Source: DASWTL01 sp966250385 (GTDB lineage Bacteria; Bacteroidota; Bacteroidia; Sphingobacteriales; Sphingobacteriaceae). From it: DNA of 64,000 bases. Below the pieces are notes generated by a model, which worked only from the letters and a program-made list of their open reading frames with translations, made no database searches and was not told the origin of the DNA. The stretch covers positions 271,024-335,023 of the forward strand of contig CBINHC010000003.1 of NCBI GenBank assembly GCA_966250385.1. The letters run 5' to 3'. Each line of letters begins with the position of its first letter. Positions within the stretch are counted from its first letter, which is position 1. The translations under genes were made by a program, and so were the position numbers. This document shows positions 43,360 to 53,900 of the stretch, piece by piece.

Positions 43360-44535
43360 ATGATACAGAATCTTTGTAAGATGGCGGCCAGGCCGTCAAG
43401 GATGATCGTAGGACTGATGTCGGGCACTTCCCTGGACGGCCTGGACCTGGCGCTCTGCCGCATTTCGGGGTCCGGCAGGTCTACTCGTGTGGAAGTGCTG
43501 AACTTCGATACGGTACCCTACCAGGATAGCTTCAGGAATGATGTGCGCAGTATTTTTTCTAAGCGGATGGCCGACCTGGAAAAGGTCTGCCTGCTGAACG
43601 CGCAGATCGGGAAACTCCATGCCATGCTTGTCCGCGAGTTCCTGAAACGGTGCAGTATCGCCCCCGGGGAGGTGGACTGTATCGCCAGTCACGGCCAGAC
43701 GATCTATCATGCTCCCCGGCGCCTCCACAGGAATCCGGCTTATCCGGATGCGACCCTGCAGATAGGTGACGGAGACCATCTGGCCATCGGAACTGGGATC
43801 ATAACCCTGAGTGATTTCCGGCAGAAGCATCTGGCCGGCGGCGGGGAAGGGGCTCCCCTTGCCCTGTATGGCGACTATCTGATGTTCACGTCCGCGGCGG
43901 AAGACCGGATCCTGCTGAATATGGGCGGAATCTCGAATTTCACCTTTCTTCCGCGGGACGGCAACGGCGAAAGGATTATTTCAACGGATGTCGGGCCTGG
44001 TAATACCCTTATAGATGCGCTGACCCAGAAATATTTTGGACAGCCCTTCGACAAGGACGGCCTGATCGCGCGATCCGGAACGGTAAATGAGTCTCTCTTT
44101 CAGGCGATGGTTTCGCACCCGTTTTTTAAGGAGGCTCTGCCGAGGACCACAGGTCCCGAGCTCTTCAATCTTGCATTCATCGAGTCGGCCGTTGCGGAAT
44201 CGGCACCTGAATCACTCACTCCGGCAGACCTGGTTGCAACGGCGACCATGCTGACCGCCCGGACGATCGTTAACGAACTTGAAAAGCAATATCCGGGTGT
44301 GTCCCTATCTATCTATGCGAGCGGCGGCGGCGCCCACAATCCCGTGATTATGGAGGAGATCGGCAGGCATATGCCGCACTGCACTGTCGGGAGATCCGAT
44401 GATCTTGGTATTTCCGGGGATGCCAAGGAAGCCGTCCTGTTTGCTGTTCTGGCTAATGAGACGCTTTGCGGTTCGGTCATTCAAATCGGCAGCGCCCCCG
44501 CCGTAACGATGGGGAAGATCAGCCTTCCGGTTTAA
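43360..44535 (+). CDS. anmK: Anhydro-N-acetylmuramic acid kinase
   Basis: This kinase opens the 1,6-anhydro ring of anhydro-MurNAc and phosphorylates it, giving MurNAc-6-P for peptidoglycan recycling. The frame is open from 43279. The ATG at 43360 (MIQNLCKMAARPSR) aligns with N-termini of relatives, which carry a short lead before the nucleotide motif, and gives 391 residues. Conserved blocks are IVGLMSGTSLDGLDLAL, SHGQTIYHAP, LLNMGGISNFTFLP, DVGPGNTLIDAL and ASGGGAHNPVIM. The gene is divergent from nagB and its stop overlaps the convergent DeoR gene by four bases. Confidence 0.94.
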   Translation: MIQNLCKMAARPSRMIVGLMSGTSLDGLDLALCRISGSGRSTRVEVLNFDTVPYQDSFRNDVRSIFSKRMADLEKVCLLNAQIGKLHAMLVREFLKRCSIAPGEVDCIASHGQTIYHAPRRLHRNPAYPDATLQIGDGDHLAIGTGIITLSDFRQKHLAGGGEGAPLALYGDYLMFTSAAEDRILLNMGGISNFTFLPRDGNGERIISTDVGPGNTLIDALTQKYFGQPFDKDGLIARSGTVNESLFQAMVSHPFFKEALPRTTGPELFNLAFIESAVAESAPESLTPADLVATATMLTARTIVNELEKQYPGVSLSIYASGGGAHNPVIMEEIGRHMPHCTVGRSDDLGISGDAKEAVLFAVLANETLCGSVIQIGSAPAVTMGKISLPV

Positions 44536-45296
44536 AAGACGGCCAGTCCTTTTTTTGAATAAGGCAACATCTGTGAACTCCCCGGATCCAGTTCCGTGAT
44601 CAGGCCCGTTACCTGGTTCAGATGGCACACCTTCATCGGTTTCACGGAATTGAGCTTTTCAGAGATGCATAATATATAAAGCTTGCCGGCGGATTTGATC
44701 ATGGCTTTTTTCACCTGGACCACGTCCCAGTCGGAGTCCGTAATCCCTTCTTCTGTGCAGAACCCGTTTGTTCCCAGGAAACAAAGATCCATTTTGACGT
44801 CGGCCAGAAAGCTGATCACTTCAGCGCCCAGTACCACCTGGGCGTTCTTCGAAAACCGGCCTCCGATCTGCACGACCGTCAGGTTGGGGTGTTCGGAAAG
44901 TTCCAGGGCGACCAGCGGGCTTACCGTAAAGAATGTAGCGCGGGTGGAATCCGGGATCAGGCGGGCCAGTTCCAGCATCGTCGTTCCTCCTCCGGTCAGA
45001 ATATTCATGCCATCCTGGATCATCGACAGGGCTTTCTGGGCGATGACCTTTTTGGCGCTCTGACCATACACTTCCAGGTGATGAAAGGGGAAATGAAAAG
45101 ATTTGCAGAGGGCGCCGCCGTGTACCTTGACGATCTTTCCCTTATCCGCAAGTTCGATCAGATCACGGCGGACGGTGTCTTCCGAGACCCGAAGCTGCAC
45201 GCTCAGGTCGGAAGAAAGTACTTTATTATGAAGATTGATCTGTTTTATGATAAAAGCGTGCCTTTCCTTCTTTAACATGGTGAACGGTACCTCCAT
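44532..45296 (-). CDS. DeoR/GlpR-family transcriptional regulator
   Basis: The 254-residue regulator has an N-terminal winged helix at about residues 8-65 with DeoR signature VSEDTVRRDLIELADKGKI and VHGGAL. An effector-binding domain of the ribose-5-phosphate-isomerase-like type (about 85-240) has ILTGGGTTMLELAR, the phosphosugar-binding loop. The ATG at 45278 (MLKKERHAFI) is a plausible alternative start. Such proteins usually repress sugar-phosphate genes. The neighbours suggest control of nagB, anmK or the first SusC/SusD unit, inferred from position only. Confidence 0.9.
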   Translation of the reverse strand: MEVPFTMLKKERHAFIIKQINLHNKVLSSDLSVQLRVSEDTVRRDLIELADKGKIVKVHGGALCKSFHFPFHHLEVYGQSAKKVIAQKALSMIQDGMNILTGGGTTMLELARLIPDSTRATFFTVSPLVALELSEHPNLTVVQIGGRFSKNAQVVLGAEVISFLADVKMDLCFLGTNGFCTEEGITDSDWDVVQVKKAMIKSAGKLYILCISEKLNSVKPMKVCHLNQVTGLITELDPGSSQMLPYSKKGLAVF

Positions 45297-45736
45297 TTGA
45301 ATATGATGAGCTTTAGGTTGCAGGTTTATGCCGGAAAGTAAAACAATATTTTTTTAATTACTAACTAACAGCCGGAAAAATTGGCCTGACTTGCGGATGC
45401 CGCGAGCGATGTTGCAACTTTTTGCAACTTTTTATTTTTCCTTAAAAATACACTAAGTCGCCTCGCTTCTATTTTTAAGGTCTTTAAAAATTGCTTGCTG
45501 GGTGCGTAAAATTGAATGTTTTGACGCGTCGGAATCTGCGGCATTGTGTTGTTTGTACACTTATAGTGTAATACAACCGGCTCCTATTTTTCGGCCTTTT
45601 GGGCCGGCTTATGCCTGCATTTTTTTGCGTATTTGCTGAATTAATCTAAACTTTATCCCGTGGAATTGCCCTGAGTTTACAATTCCCAAGCCACTAACTA
45701 TTAATTAATTACATTAAACCAAAACCAAATTAACGT
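45297..45736. promoter_or_regulatory. Divergent regulatory region between the DeoR-type gene and the first SusC gene
   Basis: These 440 bases hold no gene. They contain a direct repeat, TTGCAACTT at 45412 and again at 45422, spaced by 10 bp. An inverted repeat TACACT-TAT-AGTGTA lies at 45556-45570, and a CGGCC/GGCCG hairpin near 45592. The stretch before the SusC ATG is AT-rich (TATTAATTAATTACATTAAACC). The repeats are candidate operators for the DeoR-type protein or another regulator, and no exact TAnnTTTG element was found for the SusC gene. Confidence 0.4.
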
Positions 45737-48700
45737 ATGAAAAGAAAACTACTTACGTTGTTTCTTGGCGTTTTTTTCATGGTTATCCATGCCGTGGCCC
45801 AGCAGAAAGCTGTGACCGGTAAGGTTATCGATGAAGATAAACTGCCGCTTCCCGGAGTTTCCGTGAAGATCAAGGGAACCAACACCGGTTCCAGTACGGA
45901 TGGAAACGGTAACTATTCCATTCAGGCTAGTGCCGGGCAGGTCCTTGTATTTAGCTTCATTGGCTCTGTTACGCAGGAAGTGACAGTAGGCAATAGCAAT
46001 ACCATCAACGTAACGCTTCGTTCTGATGCCAAGGCATTGGAGGAGGTCGTTGTCGTTGGTTACGGAACCCAGAAGAAAGCGACATTGACCGGGGCAATCT
46101 CAACTGTCGATGTTAAAAAAGTTCTGGATTCACGCCCGACTACCGACGTGGTTCGTGCGCTTCAGGGCGCTGTACCGGGTCTGACCATCACATCTCCGAG
46201 CGGTGCTTTGGGTTCAACACCAAGTATTCGTCTGAGAGGTATGTCCGGATCATTGAACGGTGGTGGCGCACAGCCCCTGATCCTGCTCGACAACGTAGAG
46301 ATCACCGACCTTTCGACCGTAAATCCTGACGATATCGAATCGATCTCCGTACTAAAAGATGCGTCTTCCGCTTCTATCTACGGTACCCGGGCAGCCTGGG
46401 GTGTTATGCTCATCACAACCAAATCCGGTAAGAAGAGCACTCCGACCCGCATCAAATATTCGAACAACGTTTCATGGGCGACTCCAACCCAGACCATCGA
46501 GATGGCTTCCGCCGCTGAAGGTGCGGAGATGGCGTTAACCGCCTACCGCCGTACCAACCCGACGCTGGCCAGATATGGCGCAGTCGGTATGTACGTGGAT
46601 GATATCGCCGTTGAGAAAATGCGTGAATGGAAACGCCTTTACGGCGGCCAGGATCTTGGACCGGAAATGGTTTTAGGTCGTGACTTCGAGATCCGGGACG
46701 GATTTTTCTTCCCATACCGTGAATGGGATCCGGGAAAAGAGTTCATGAAAGACTGGGCGCCTCAGCAGAAGCATGACCTGTCATTCAGCGGCGGCAGCGA
46801 CAAGATCACGTTCAATATCGGTGCCGGATATCTGGGCCAAACCGGTGTAATCAAAGTCAATCCGGACGAATTCGACCGTTATAACCTGACAATGAACCTG
46901 AACGCCGATGTTGCCAGCTGGTTCACCGCACGCGGCAAGATGATGTTCTCCAACACAAAGACCACTGAGCCTTTCTCATATGGTGGTACGACTTATGATC
47001 CGTTGTACTACCTCTACAGATGGCCGTCTCAATTCCCGTATGGTACCTATGAGGGCCTTCCTTTCAGAAACGCCATTACCGAGATTGAGCAGGCCAAAAT
47101 GACCGATCGCACCAATAACCTTTCCCGGATTTCCCTGGGCGGTACCCTTAAGGTTGCCAAAGGATTAACGGTTGACGCGGACTATACCTTTGCAGGCTAT
47201 AACGGTCACCGTCACGAAACCGGCGGATCTGTTGCAGCCCGTGATTTCTGGTCTACAGGCGCGGCCCTGACCTACAGAACTTATACTACGGATGCATACA
47301 ACCGTGTGGTTTATGATTCAAACTGGAGCCGTTCAAACAACGGCCGCGTCGTAGCCAACTACTCAAAGAACATTAAGGATCACGCCCTGAAATTCATGGC
47401 CGGTGCTGAAGCCGAAACCTATGAATATGTGTTCCAGCGTTCAGACCGTCGCGGACTAATGGATCCTAACCGTGGCGAGCTTGACCTGACTTCCGGTGAT
47501 CAGTTCACCAGCGGCGATCACAGCCACTGGTCAACCATGGGTGTATTCGGTCGCGTGAACTACAGTTTCAAGAACCGCTACCTGTTTGAAGTAACCGGTC
47601 GTTATGATGGTTCTTCAAGATTCCCTGCAAATGACCGGAATGCATTCTTTCCTTCTATGTCCGCAGGATACATCGTCAGTGAGGAAAAATTCATGGAGTT
47701 CACCAAGCCGTTCCTTTCCATGCTGAAACTGCGCGGATCATGGGGTACTGTCGGACACCAGAATGTGGGTAACGCGTTCCTGTCATTGATGAGCGCAAGC
47801 ACTACCGGATGGATTGACGCCACAACCAATAAAAATACGATTGGCGTGAGTACACCGAGCGTTGTATCTCCTTCCCTGACCTGGGAAACGGTGGAAGATC
47901 TGAACCTTGGATTGGACACCAGATTCCTGAAGGACAAAGTGGGACTGAGCTTCGACTGGTACACCCGGACAACAAGTGATATGATCTCCGCAGGGGTTAC
48001 CCTCCCAAGTTCATTCGGTGCGACCGCTCCGAAAAGAAACTACGGAGAAATGCAGACTAAGGGCTGGGAAGTTGCAGTGGACTTCAACCACGGATTTGAA
48101 AATGGCTTAAGAATCAATGCTTCAGCATCGTTGTCAGACTTCCAGGAGAAGATCACCAAATTCGCCAACACAACGATGACAACCACCAGCAACTACGAAG
48201 GAAAGATTTTAGGTGAGATCTGGGGTTATGAAACAGACCGTTACTTTACCAACGATGATTTCCAGCAGGATGCCAGCGGTAACCTGGTGCTGGTTAACGG
48301 AAGACCTGTCCTTAAGACTGGTATCCCGAATCAGACCCAATTTGAAAACTCCGGCTTCTGGTTCGGTCCTGGTGATATCAAGTACAAGGACCTGAATGGC
48401 GATGGTAAAGTTGATCAGGGTGCCAATACGGTTTCAAATCCTGGTGATCAGCGCGTTATCGGTAACTCTACTCCGCGTTACCAGTACGGATTCCGTGTAG
48501 GTGCAGACTGGAAAGGTTTCGACTTTGACGTCTACTTCCAGGGTGTAGGTAAACGTGACCTGTGGGTTCACTCTCCAGCGACCATCCCGGGTATTTCCAT
48601 CGGTGAAGGCTGGTACCAGCATCAGCTTGACTACTGGACTCCTGAAAATCCGAACGCATTCTATCCTCGTCCGTCCAACGTTGGACAAACTCCGAATGTC

Positions 48701-48988
48701 ACCAACTTCAAGATCCAGACCAAGTACTTGCTGAACATGGCGTACCTGAGAGCGAAGAACATCGCTCTGGGATATACACTTCCTGCAGCCCTGACTCAAA
48801 AAGTCAATATTCAGCGTGCCCGTCTATATTTCAGCGGTGAGAACCTGTTTGAGAAAGATCACTTAGGCAATCTGAGCATTGACCCTGAAGTTGACTATAC
48901 TGAAAACGGACTGAATGACCCTAGGACCTTTGGTCGGGTGTACCCTTACAGAAGAACAGTTTCATTTGGATTACAGGTTACACTTTAA
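45737..48988 (+). CDS. SusC/RagA-family TonB-dependent transporter, pair 1
   Basis: The 1083-residue outer-membrane transporter imports bulky nutrients with its SusD lid. It has a signal peptide (MKRKLLTLFLGVFFMVIHAV, then AQQK) and a carboxypeptidase-regulatory-like domain (about 24-110, DEDKLPLPGVSVKIKGTNTG). A TonB-box-like LEEVVVVGYGTQKKA precedes the plug (about 120-230), where VLKDASSASIYGTRAAWGVM is the SusC plug signature. A beta-barrel runs to the C-terminal FGLQVTL. The signal and regulatory domain resemble those of the second SusC gene. The gene is followed after 11 bp by its SusD partner. Confidence 0.95.
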   Translation: MKRKLLTLFLGVFFMVIHAVAQQKAVTGKVIDEDKLPLPGVSVKIKGTNTGSSTDGNGNYSIQASAGQVLVFSFIGSVTQEVTVGNSNTINVTLRSDAKALEEVVVVGYGTQKKATLTGAISTVDVKKVLDSRPTTDVVRALQGAVPGLTITSPSGALGSTPSIRLRGMSGSLNGGGAQPLILLDNVEITDLSTVNPDDIESISVLKDASSASIYGTRAAWGVMLITTKSGKKSTPTRIKYSNNVSWATPTQTIEMASAAEGAEMALTAYRRTNPTLARYGAVGMYVDDIAVEKMREWKRLYGGQDLGPEMVLGRDFEIRDGFFFPYREWDPGKEFMKDWAPQQKHDLSFSGGSDKITFNIGAGYLGQTGVIKVNPDEFDRYNLTMNLNADVASWFTARGKMMFSNTKTTEPFSYGGTTYDPLYYLYRWPSQFPYGTYEGLPFRNAITEIEQAKMTDRTNNLSRISLGGTLKVAKGLTVDADYTFAGYNGHRHETGGSVAARDFWSTGAALTYRTYTTDAYNRVVYDSNWSRSNNGRVVANYSKNIKDHALKFMAGAEAETYEYVFQRSDRRGLMDPNRGELDLTSGDQFTSGDHSHWSTMGVFGRVNYSFKNRYLFEVTGRYDGSSRFPANDRNAFFPSMSAGYIVSEEKFMEFTKPFLSMLKLRGSWGTVGHQNVGNAFLSLMSASTTGWIDATTNKNTIGVSTPSVVSPSLTWETVEDLNLGLDTRFLKDKVGLSFDWYTRTTSDMISAGVTLPSSFGATAPKRNYGEMQTKGWEVAVDFNHGFENGLRINASASLSDFQEKITKFANTTMTTTSNYEGKILGEIWGYETDRYFTNDDFQQDASGNLVLVNGRPVLKTGIPNQTQFENSGFWFGPGDIKYKDLNGDGKVDQGANTVSNPGDQRVIGNSTPRYQYGFRVGADWKGFDFDVYFQGVGKRDLWVHSPATIPGISIGEGWYQHQLDYWTPENPNAFYPRPSNVGQTPNVTNFKIQTKYLLNMAYLRAKNIALGYTLPAALTQKVNIQRARLYFSGENLFEKDHLGNLSIDPEVDYTENGLNDPRTFGRVYPYRRTVSFGLQVTL

Positions 48989-48999
48989 ATTGATTTTTT

Positions 49000-50721
49000 A
49001 TGAAAAAGAAAATATTATTACTTCTTATCTGTCCTTTACTGATTCTGGGATGCAAGAAAGATCTTCTGGAGAAACCTCCTCTTGATCAGCTGGAAGACGG
49101 TAGCTACTGGACAAGCGAATCGAATGTCCGGACCTTTGCCTGGAACTTCTATCCGCGGTACTTCCCCGGATACGCTGCAGGATTTGATCTTAGTTGGGGC
49201 GGATTCTTTACCGGCGAGTCACTGAATGATGATGTGGCCAGCAGTACCCGTTTTACCCAGCAGACTCCGACCTCCAATTCAACTTGGAGCGGGTCTTTCT
49301 CCTGGATCAGACGTGCAAACCTGTTCATCGAGAGAGTTAACACTGTGCCGATGTCCGATGAGGCTAAAGCGCACTGGACTGGTATCGCTCGTTTCTTCCG
49401 GGCGGTCGAGTACTCTAATCAGGTGAGCAACTTCGGAGACTTCCCATGGTATGAAACAGTCCTTAATGAGAACGATCCGGAACTCTACAGACCACGTGAC
49501 CCGCGTACTTTTGTCATGGACAAAGTGCTTGCAGATTTCAAATTTGCTGCGGAAAATGTTCGTACGAACGACGGAAACAAGACCACTGTAAATCGCTACG
49601 CTGTTCTTGCGCTGATGTCACGGGTATTCCTGTTCGAAGGAACCTGGCAGAAGTACCACGGCGGCGACGCTGCCAAAGCTACGGAATACCTGGAAGCTGC
49701 TAAGTGGGCCGCAAACGAGGTGATCACCAAAGGCGGATATTCACTGGCTTCAGATTACCGCAGCCTGTTCAACTCTGCTGACCTTTCCTCAAATCCAGAG
49801 ATCATTCTGTTCAGAAAGTATGAGAATGCTATCATAATGCACAGTCTGATGAGCTACGTGAACAAGGAAGCTCAGACTGGTTATACCAAAGATGCAGTTG
49901 ACTCTTACCTGGGTGCAGACGGTCTTCCGATCGCTATTTCGACTACTTACCAGGGTGACCACACCATCTACGATGGTTCGGCTAAGAAAACTGCTGCGAT
50001 GATCGGCCGTGATCCGCGGATCAATGCTACGTTTGCAGACAGTCTTCGCATCGCCGGTTACGTGAAAAACTACGGTTACTCTACATCCGGCTATGCGGTT
50101 ATCAAATTCCTGGATGAAAAGGTTGTTGACCAGCCTGCCGGATTATCACAAACCAATATCTCTGACGCTCCTGAGATTCGTTATGGCGAAGTGCTGGTGA
50201 ATTATGCCGAAGCAGCCGCTGAACTTGGTACATTGACCCAGGCGGACCTCGATCTGACCATCAACAGACTCCGCAACCGGGCAGGCTTCACTACCAAGCT
50301 TCCTGCTCTCCAGGTGATTGGCGGACAGCCGGCTATTAACGGCGCAGTGTATGATGATCCGAACCGGGATCCTTCGGTTCCTTCTCTGATCTGGGAGATC
50401 CGTCGCGAGCGCCGGGTTGAGCTGATGATGGAAGGTTTCCGTTATAATGATCTTCGCCGCTGGAAAAAGCTGGAGTATGTCGATCAGATCCTGAATAAGA
50501 ACGCAAACCGCGGCGCATGGATTAAACGGTCAGACTATCCGAACGCAAAGGAGGTGAAGATTGAGAACGGCGCCTCTGAAGGTTACATCGTTCCTATCGA
50601 CAACGACGCTTCCCTGAGAATCTTCTACGATCCGCGGGTATATCTTTCTCCGATCGGACCAGATCAGATTCAATTATACAAGGATCAGGGTGTTACATTA
50701 ACCCAAAATCCAGGCTGGTAA
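49000..50721 (+). CDS. SusD/RagB-family outer-membrane lipoprotein, pair 1
   Basis: The 573-residue substrate-binding lid lipoprotein has the lipobox LILGC in MKKKILLLLICPLLILGCKK. Typical SusD features include the opening LLEKPPLDQLEDGSYWTSE, a TPR-like helical region (about 90-330) and the C-terminal IWEIRRERRVELMMEGFRYN with NDLRRWKKLEY. It is 11 bp downstream of SusC pair 1 and closes with a terminator at 50738. The ligand cannot be read from sequence. No glycoside hydrolase is encoded nearby, so a protein, peptide or small-glycan substrate is possible. Confidence 0.94.
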   Translation: MKKKILLLLICPLLILGCKKDLLEKPPLDQLEDGSYWTSESNVRTFAWNFYPRYFPGYAAGFDLSWGGFFTGESLNDDVASSTRFTQQTPTSNSTWSGSFSWIRRANLFIERVNTVPMSDEAKAHWTGIARFFRAVEYSNQVSNFGDFPWYETVLNENDPELYRPRDPRTFVMDKVLADFKFAAENVRTNDGNKTTVNRYAVLALMSRVFLFEGTWQKYHGGDAAKATEYLEAAKWAANEVITKGGYSLASDYRSLFNSADLSSNPEIILFRKYENAIIMHSLMSYVNKEAQTGYTKDAVDSYLGADGLPIAISTTYQGDHTIYDGSAKKTAAMIGRDPRINATFADSLRIAGYVKNYGYSTSGYAVIKFLDEKVVDQPAGLSQTNISDAPEIRYGEVLVNYAEAAAELGTLTQADLDLTINRLRNRAGFTTKLPALQVIGGQPAINGAVYDDPNRDPSVPSLIWEIRRERRVELMMEGFRYNDLRRWKKLEYVDQILNKNANRGAWIKRSDYPNAKEVKIENGASEGYIVPIDNDASLRIFYDPRVYLSPIGPDQIQLYKDQGVTLTQNPGW

Positions 50722-50737
50722 GCAATCCGGTTAAATC

Positions 50738-50777
50738 AAAAGGAAAGCCGTCCCGACAGGGGCGGCTTTCCTTTTTT
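50738..50777 (+). terminator. Terminator of SusC/SusD pair 1
   Basis: AAAAGGAAAGCCG and CGGCTTTCCTTTT form a 13-bp perfect stem around TCCCGACAGGGG, which can pair internally. T residues follow. It lies 17 bp after the stop. Confidence 0.92.
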
Positions 50778-50987
50778 AAGGGGTTTCGGCATCCTGCGGC
50801 GTGATCAGAGGAACCCTGTTTCCGCTGTTGATTGCCTGAGTAACAGGGGCGCCGGAGACTGCCGGTTAAGGCTGTTTTTTTAAAATAAGTTGCGGTTTTC
50901 TGCGAAGAAATGGATATTATGCAACCAAATTCTGTTCTAAGGGGAATTTTCAAACTAACTATTTTATTATTTACCAAATCCACAAGT

Positions 50988-53900
50988 ATGAAAAGAACAC
51001 TACTTATGTTGTTTCTTGGCGTCTTTATGATGGCTTTTCAGGCCGTAGCTCAGAAAACGGTTACGGGAAAAGTTACAGATGAAGACGGACTTCCGCTTCC
51101 CGGTGTGTCCGTGAAGGTCAAAGGAACAACTACCGGAGCCAGTACCAATGCAGGGGGTACTTATTCGATAACTGCTAATCCCGGTCAGGTCCTCCGGTTC
51201 AGTTTCATCGGGTCTGTCTCCGAAGAACGCACGGTGGGAACCGAAAACACCATCAACATCGTTCTGAGATCCGATTCCAAAGCCCTGAGCGAGGTGGTCG
51301 TGACTGCACTTGGAATCAAGAAGGAAAAGAAGTCACTCGGGTATTCTGTCCAGGATATTCAGTCTGAAGAACTTCTTAAAAATAAGCAGGCGAATGTGAT
51401 CAACTCGCTGAACGGTAAGATCGCAGGGGTTAACGTTACCAATTCTGGCGGTGCGCCTGGATCGTCGGCTTCGATCGTTATTCGTGGAGGTACCTCCCTG
51501 GAGCGCGATAACCAGCCGTTATTTGTGATCGACGGTATGCCGATGGATAACTCTACCGGTCAGGGCGACAACAGTGCGTTCGACGGTACCGTGAACCTTT
51601 CGACGACCAACAGTAACAGGGCAATGGACCTGAATCCAGAGGATATCGAAAATATTTCGGTCCTGAAAGGACCTGCCGCGGCGGCTCTTTACGGGCTGCG
51701 TGCTGCTGCCGGTGCGATTATTATTACTACCAAAAAAGGTAAAGAAGGCGTGACCGACGTTTCTTTCAGCTCGCGCTTCATGAGCAACTGGGTTAATAAG
51801 CTGCCCGAACAGCAGTCGTTATATAAGCAGGGCTCATACTACTCAAATACATTTACAGATCAGACCCCCCGTTCCTGGGGCGATAAATTCCAGTCGGGCG
51901 AAACGATCTACGATAACATGGCCGATTTCTTCCAGACCGCCTATGCTTACGACAACAGTCTGAATATTTCCGGTGGCTCCAAGAACGGTAACTTCTACCT
52001 GTCTGCATCCAATCTTGCACAGTCAGGAGTGGTTCCGACCACTGACTTCAACAGAAGCACCATCCGTTTCAACGGTGAGCAGAAAGCTGGCATCTTTACA
52101 TTCGGCGTGAACGCCTCTTATGCTAACAGCCAGTCGAAGAAGACGCTGACCGGTAGCGGACTCTGGGGATCCGGCGGGTCCGGCTACATGGAGAGTATTA
52201 TCGCATGGCCGCGGAACAATGATATGAGCAACTGGCTGAATGCAGACGGATCTAAAACCCGCCTTCTTCCCAACCTGTCGCTGGATGAAGATGTTGACAA
52301 TCCTTACTGGCTGATCAACAAGAACCCGCAGGAAGATGAGACCGACCGGTTTATCGGTACGGTTTATTCCAGTGTAAAGGTCACCGACTGGTTCGATGCC
52401 ACCTACCGCCTGGGTATCGACAATTACGGCACCAAATACAGCAGTCTTATTTCCCCGGGATCCAGCGTAAAGATCGGCTGGCAGAACGGGATGCTGTCTG
52501 AAACGAACCGGAACTACAGTTATCTGAACTCGAATCTGATGCTGAATTTCCATAAGACCCTGATGGAGAACTGGGATGCAAGCCTTGTTTTGGGTACCAC
52601 TGCAGAGGATACTTATCTCAGGTCCAACTCGCACCGCGCGGAGAACTTTACGATTCCATCTTTCATCAGCGTGAACAACGCCGCTCATGAAGACCAGTAT
52701 CTGACCCAGAATAACACCCGTAAGAGGTTATTCGGCGTCTATGGCGATTTCAGGCTCGCTTACAAGAACATGGTTTACTTAAGCGTGACCGGGCGTAATG
52801 ACTGGTCATCGACCCTTCCGAAGCAAAACCAGTCATTCTTCTACCCGTCATACAGCGGTAGTTTCGTATTCACTGAACTGCTTCCGCAAAGCAATATACT
52901 TTCCTTTGGTAAGGTCCGCGCTTCATGGGCAGAGGTCGGAAAGGACGCCCCTGCATACCAGACGAATACTTATCTGTTCGGACCTGAGCTGACCATCGGC
53001 GGCGGTTTCCGGAACTCATGGACCCGCGGAAACGCCCTGCTGAAACCTGAAACCACCGTTTCTAAGGAATTCGGTGTCGATCTGCGTTTTCTTCAGAACC
53101 GCCTGGGAATCGATGCGACATACTACATCAACAACAGCCGTGATCAGATCCTGCAGCCGCGCGTAAGTAACGCGACAGCCTATATCCTGAGCTACGTGAA
53201 CGTAGGTGAGATCGAGAACAAAGGTATCGAGGTAAGCCTGAATGCAAATCCCGTCAAGAAAGCGAATTTCAACTGGGACGCGACCCTTAACCTTTCCCGC
53301 AACAAAGGAATTGTGAAGGAGCTTCCAGGCGCATTGCCTATCCTTTACGTGACCGATGTGCAGGTCGGTAACGCAAAAGCAGCCTCTTTTAATGAGGGCA
53401 ACTTCATGGGACTCAGCGGCTCTAAATGGCAGACCGATGAAGACGGAAATCTGCTGCTTGACTGGACTACCGGTTACCCGCTTACATCCTCGCTGACAAC
53501 TACGCCGGTAGGTAACCGCGAACCAAAACTGATCGCCGGTTTAAACAACAGTTTCACCTATAAGAACTGGGACCTTTCCTTCCTTTTTGACTTCCGGCTG
53601 GGCGGCGACGTCTATAACGGAACCGAATATCTGCTGACCGCCTACGGTCTGAGCAGGGAAACCGAGAACCGGGGAAATACCATTTCGTTTACCGGTAAAT
53701 CACTCAATCCTGCGACTTCGCAATACGAGACCGTGACTAGAGATGTGGTGGCCACCGAAAAGTATTATCGCGATATCTATTTGAACAATGCTCCTTTCTT
53801 TATTGAGGAAGTGAACTGGCTTCGCCTGCGTTCCGCATCCCTTGGTTTTTCACTTCCAAAGGCTGTCCTGAACCGGGTGAAGTTTGTAAAGGGTGCGACC

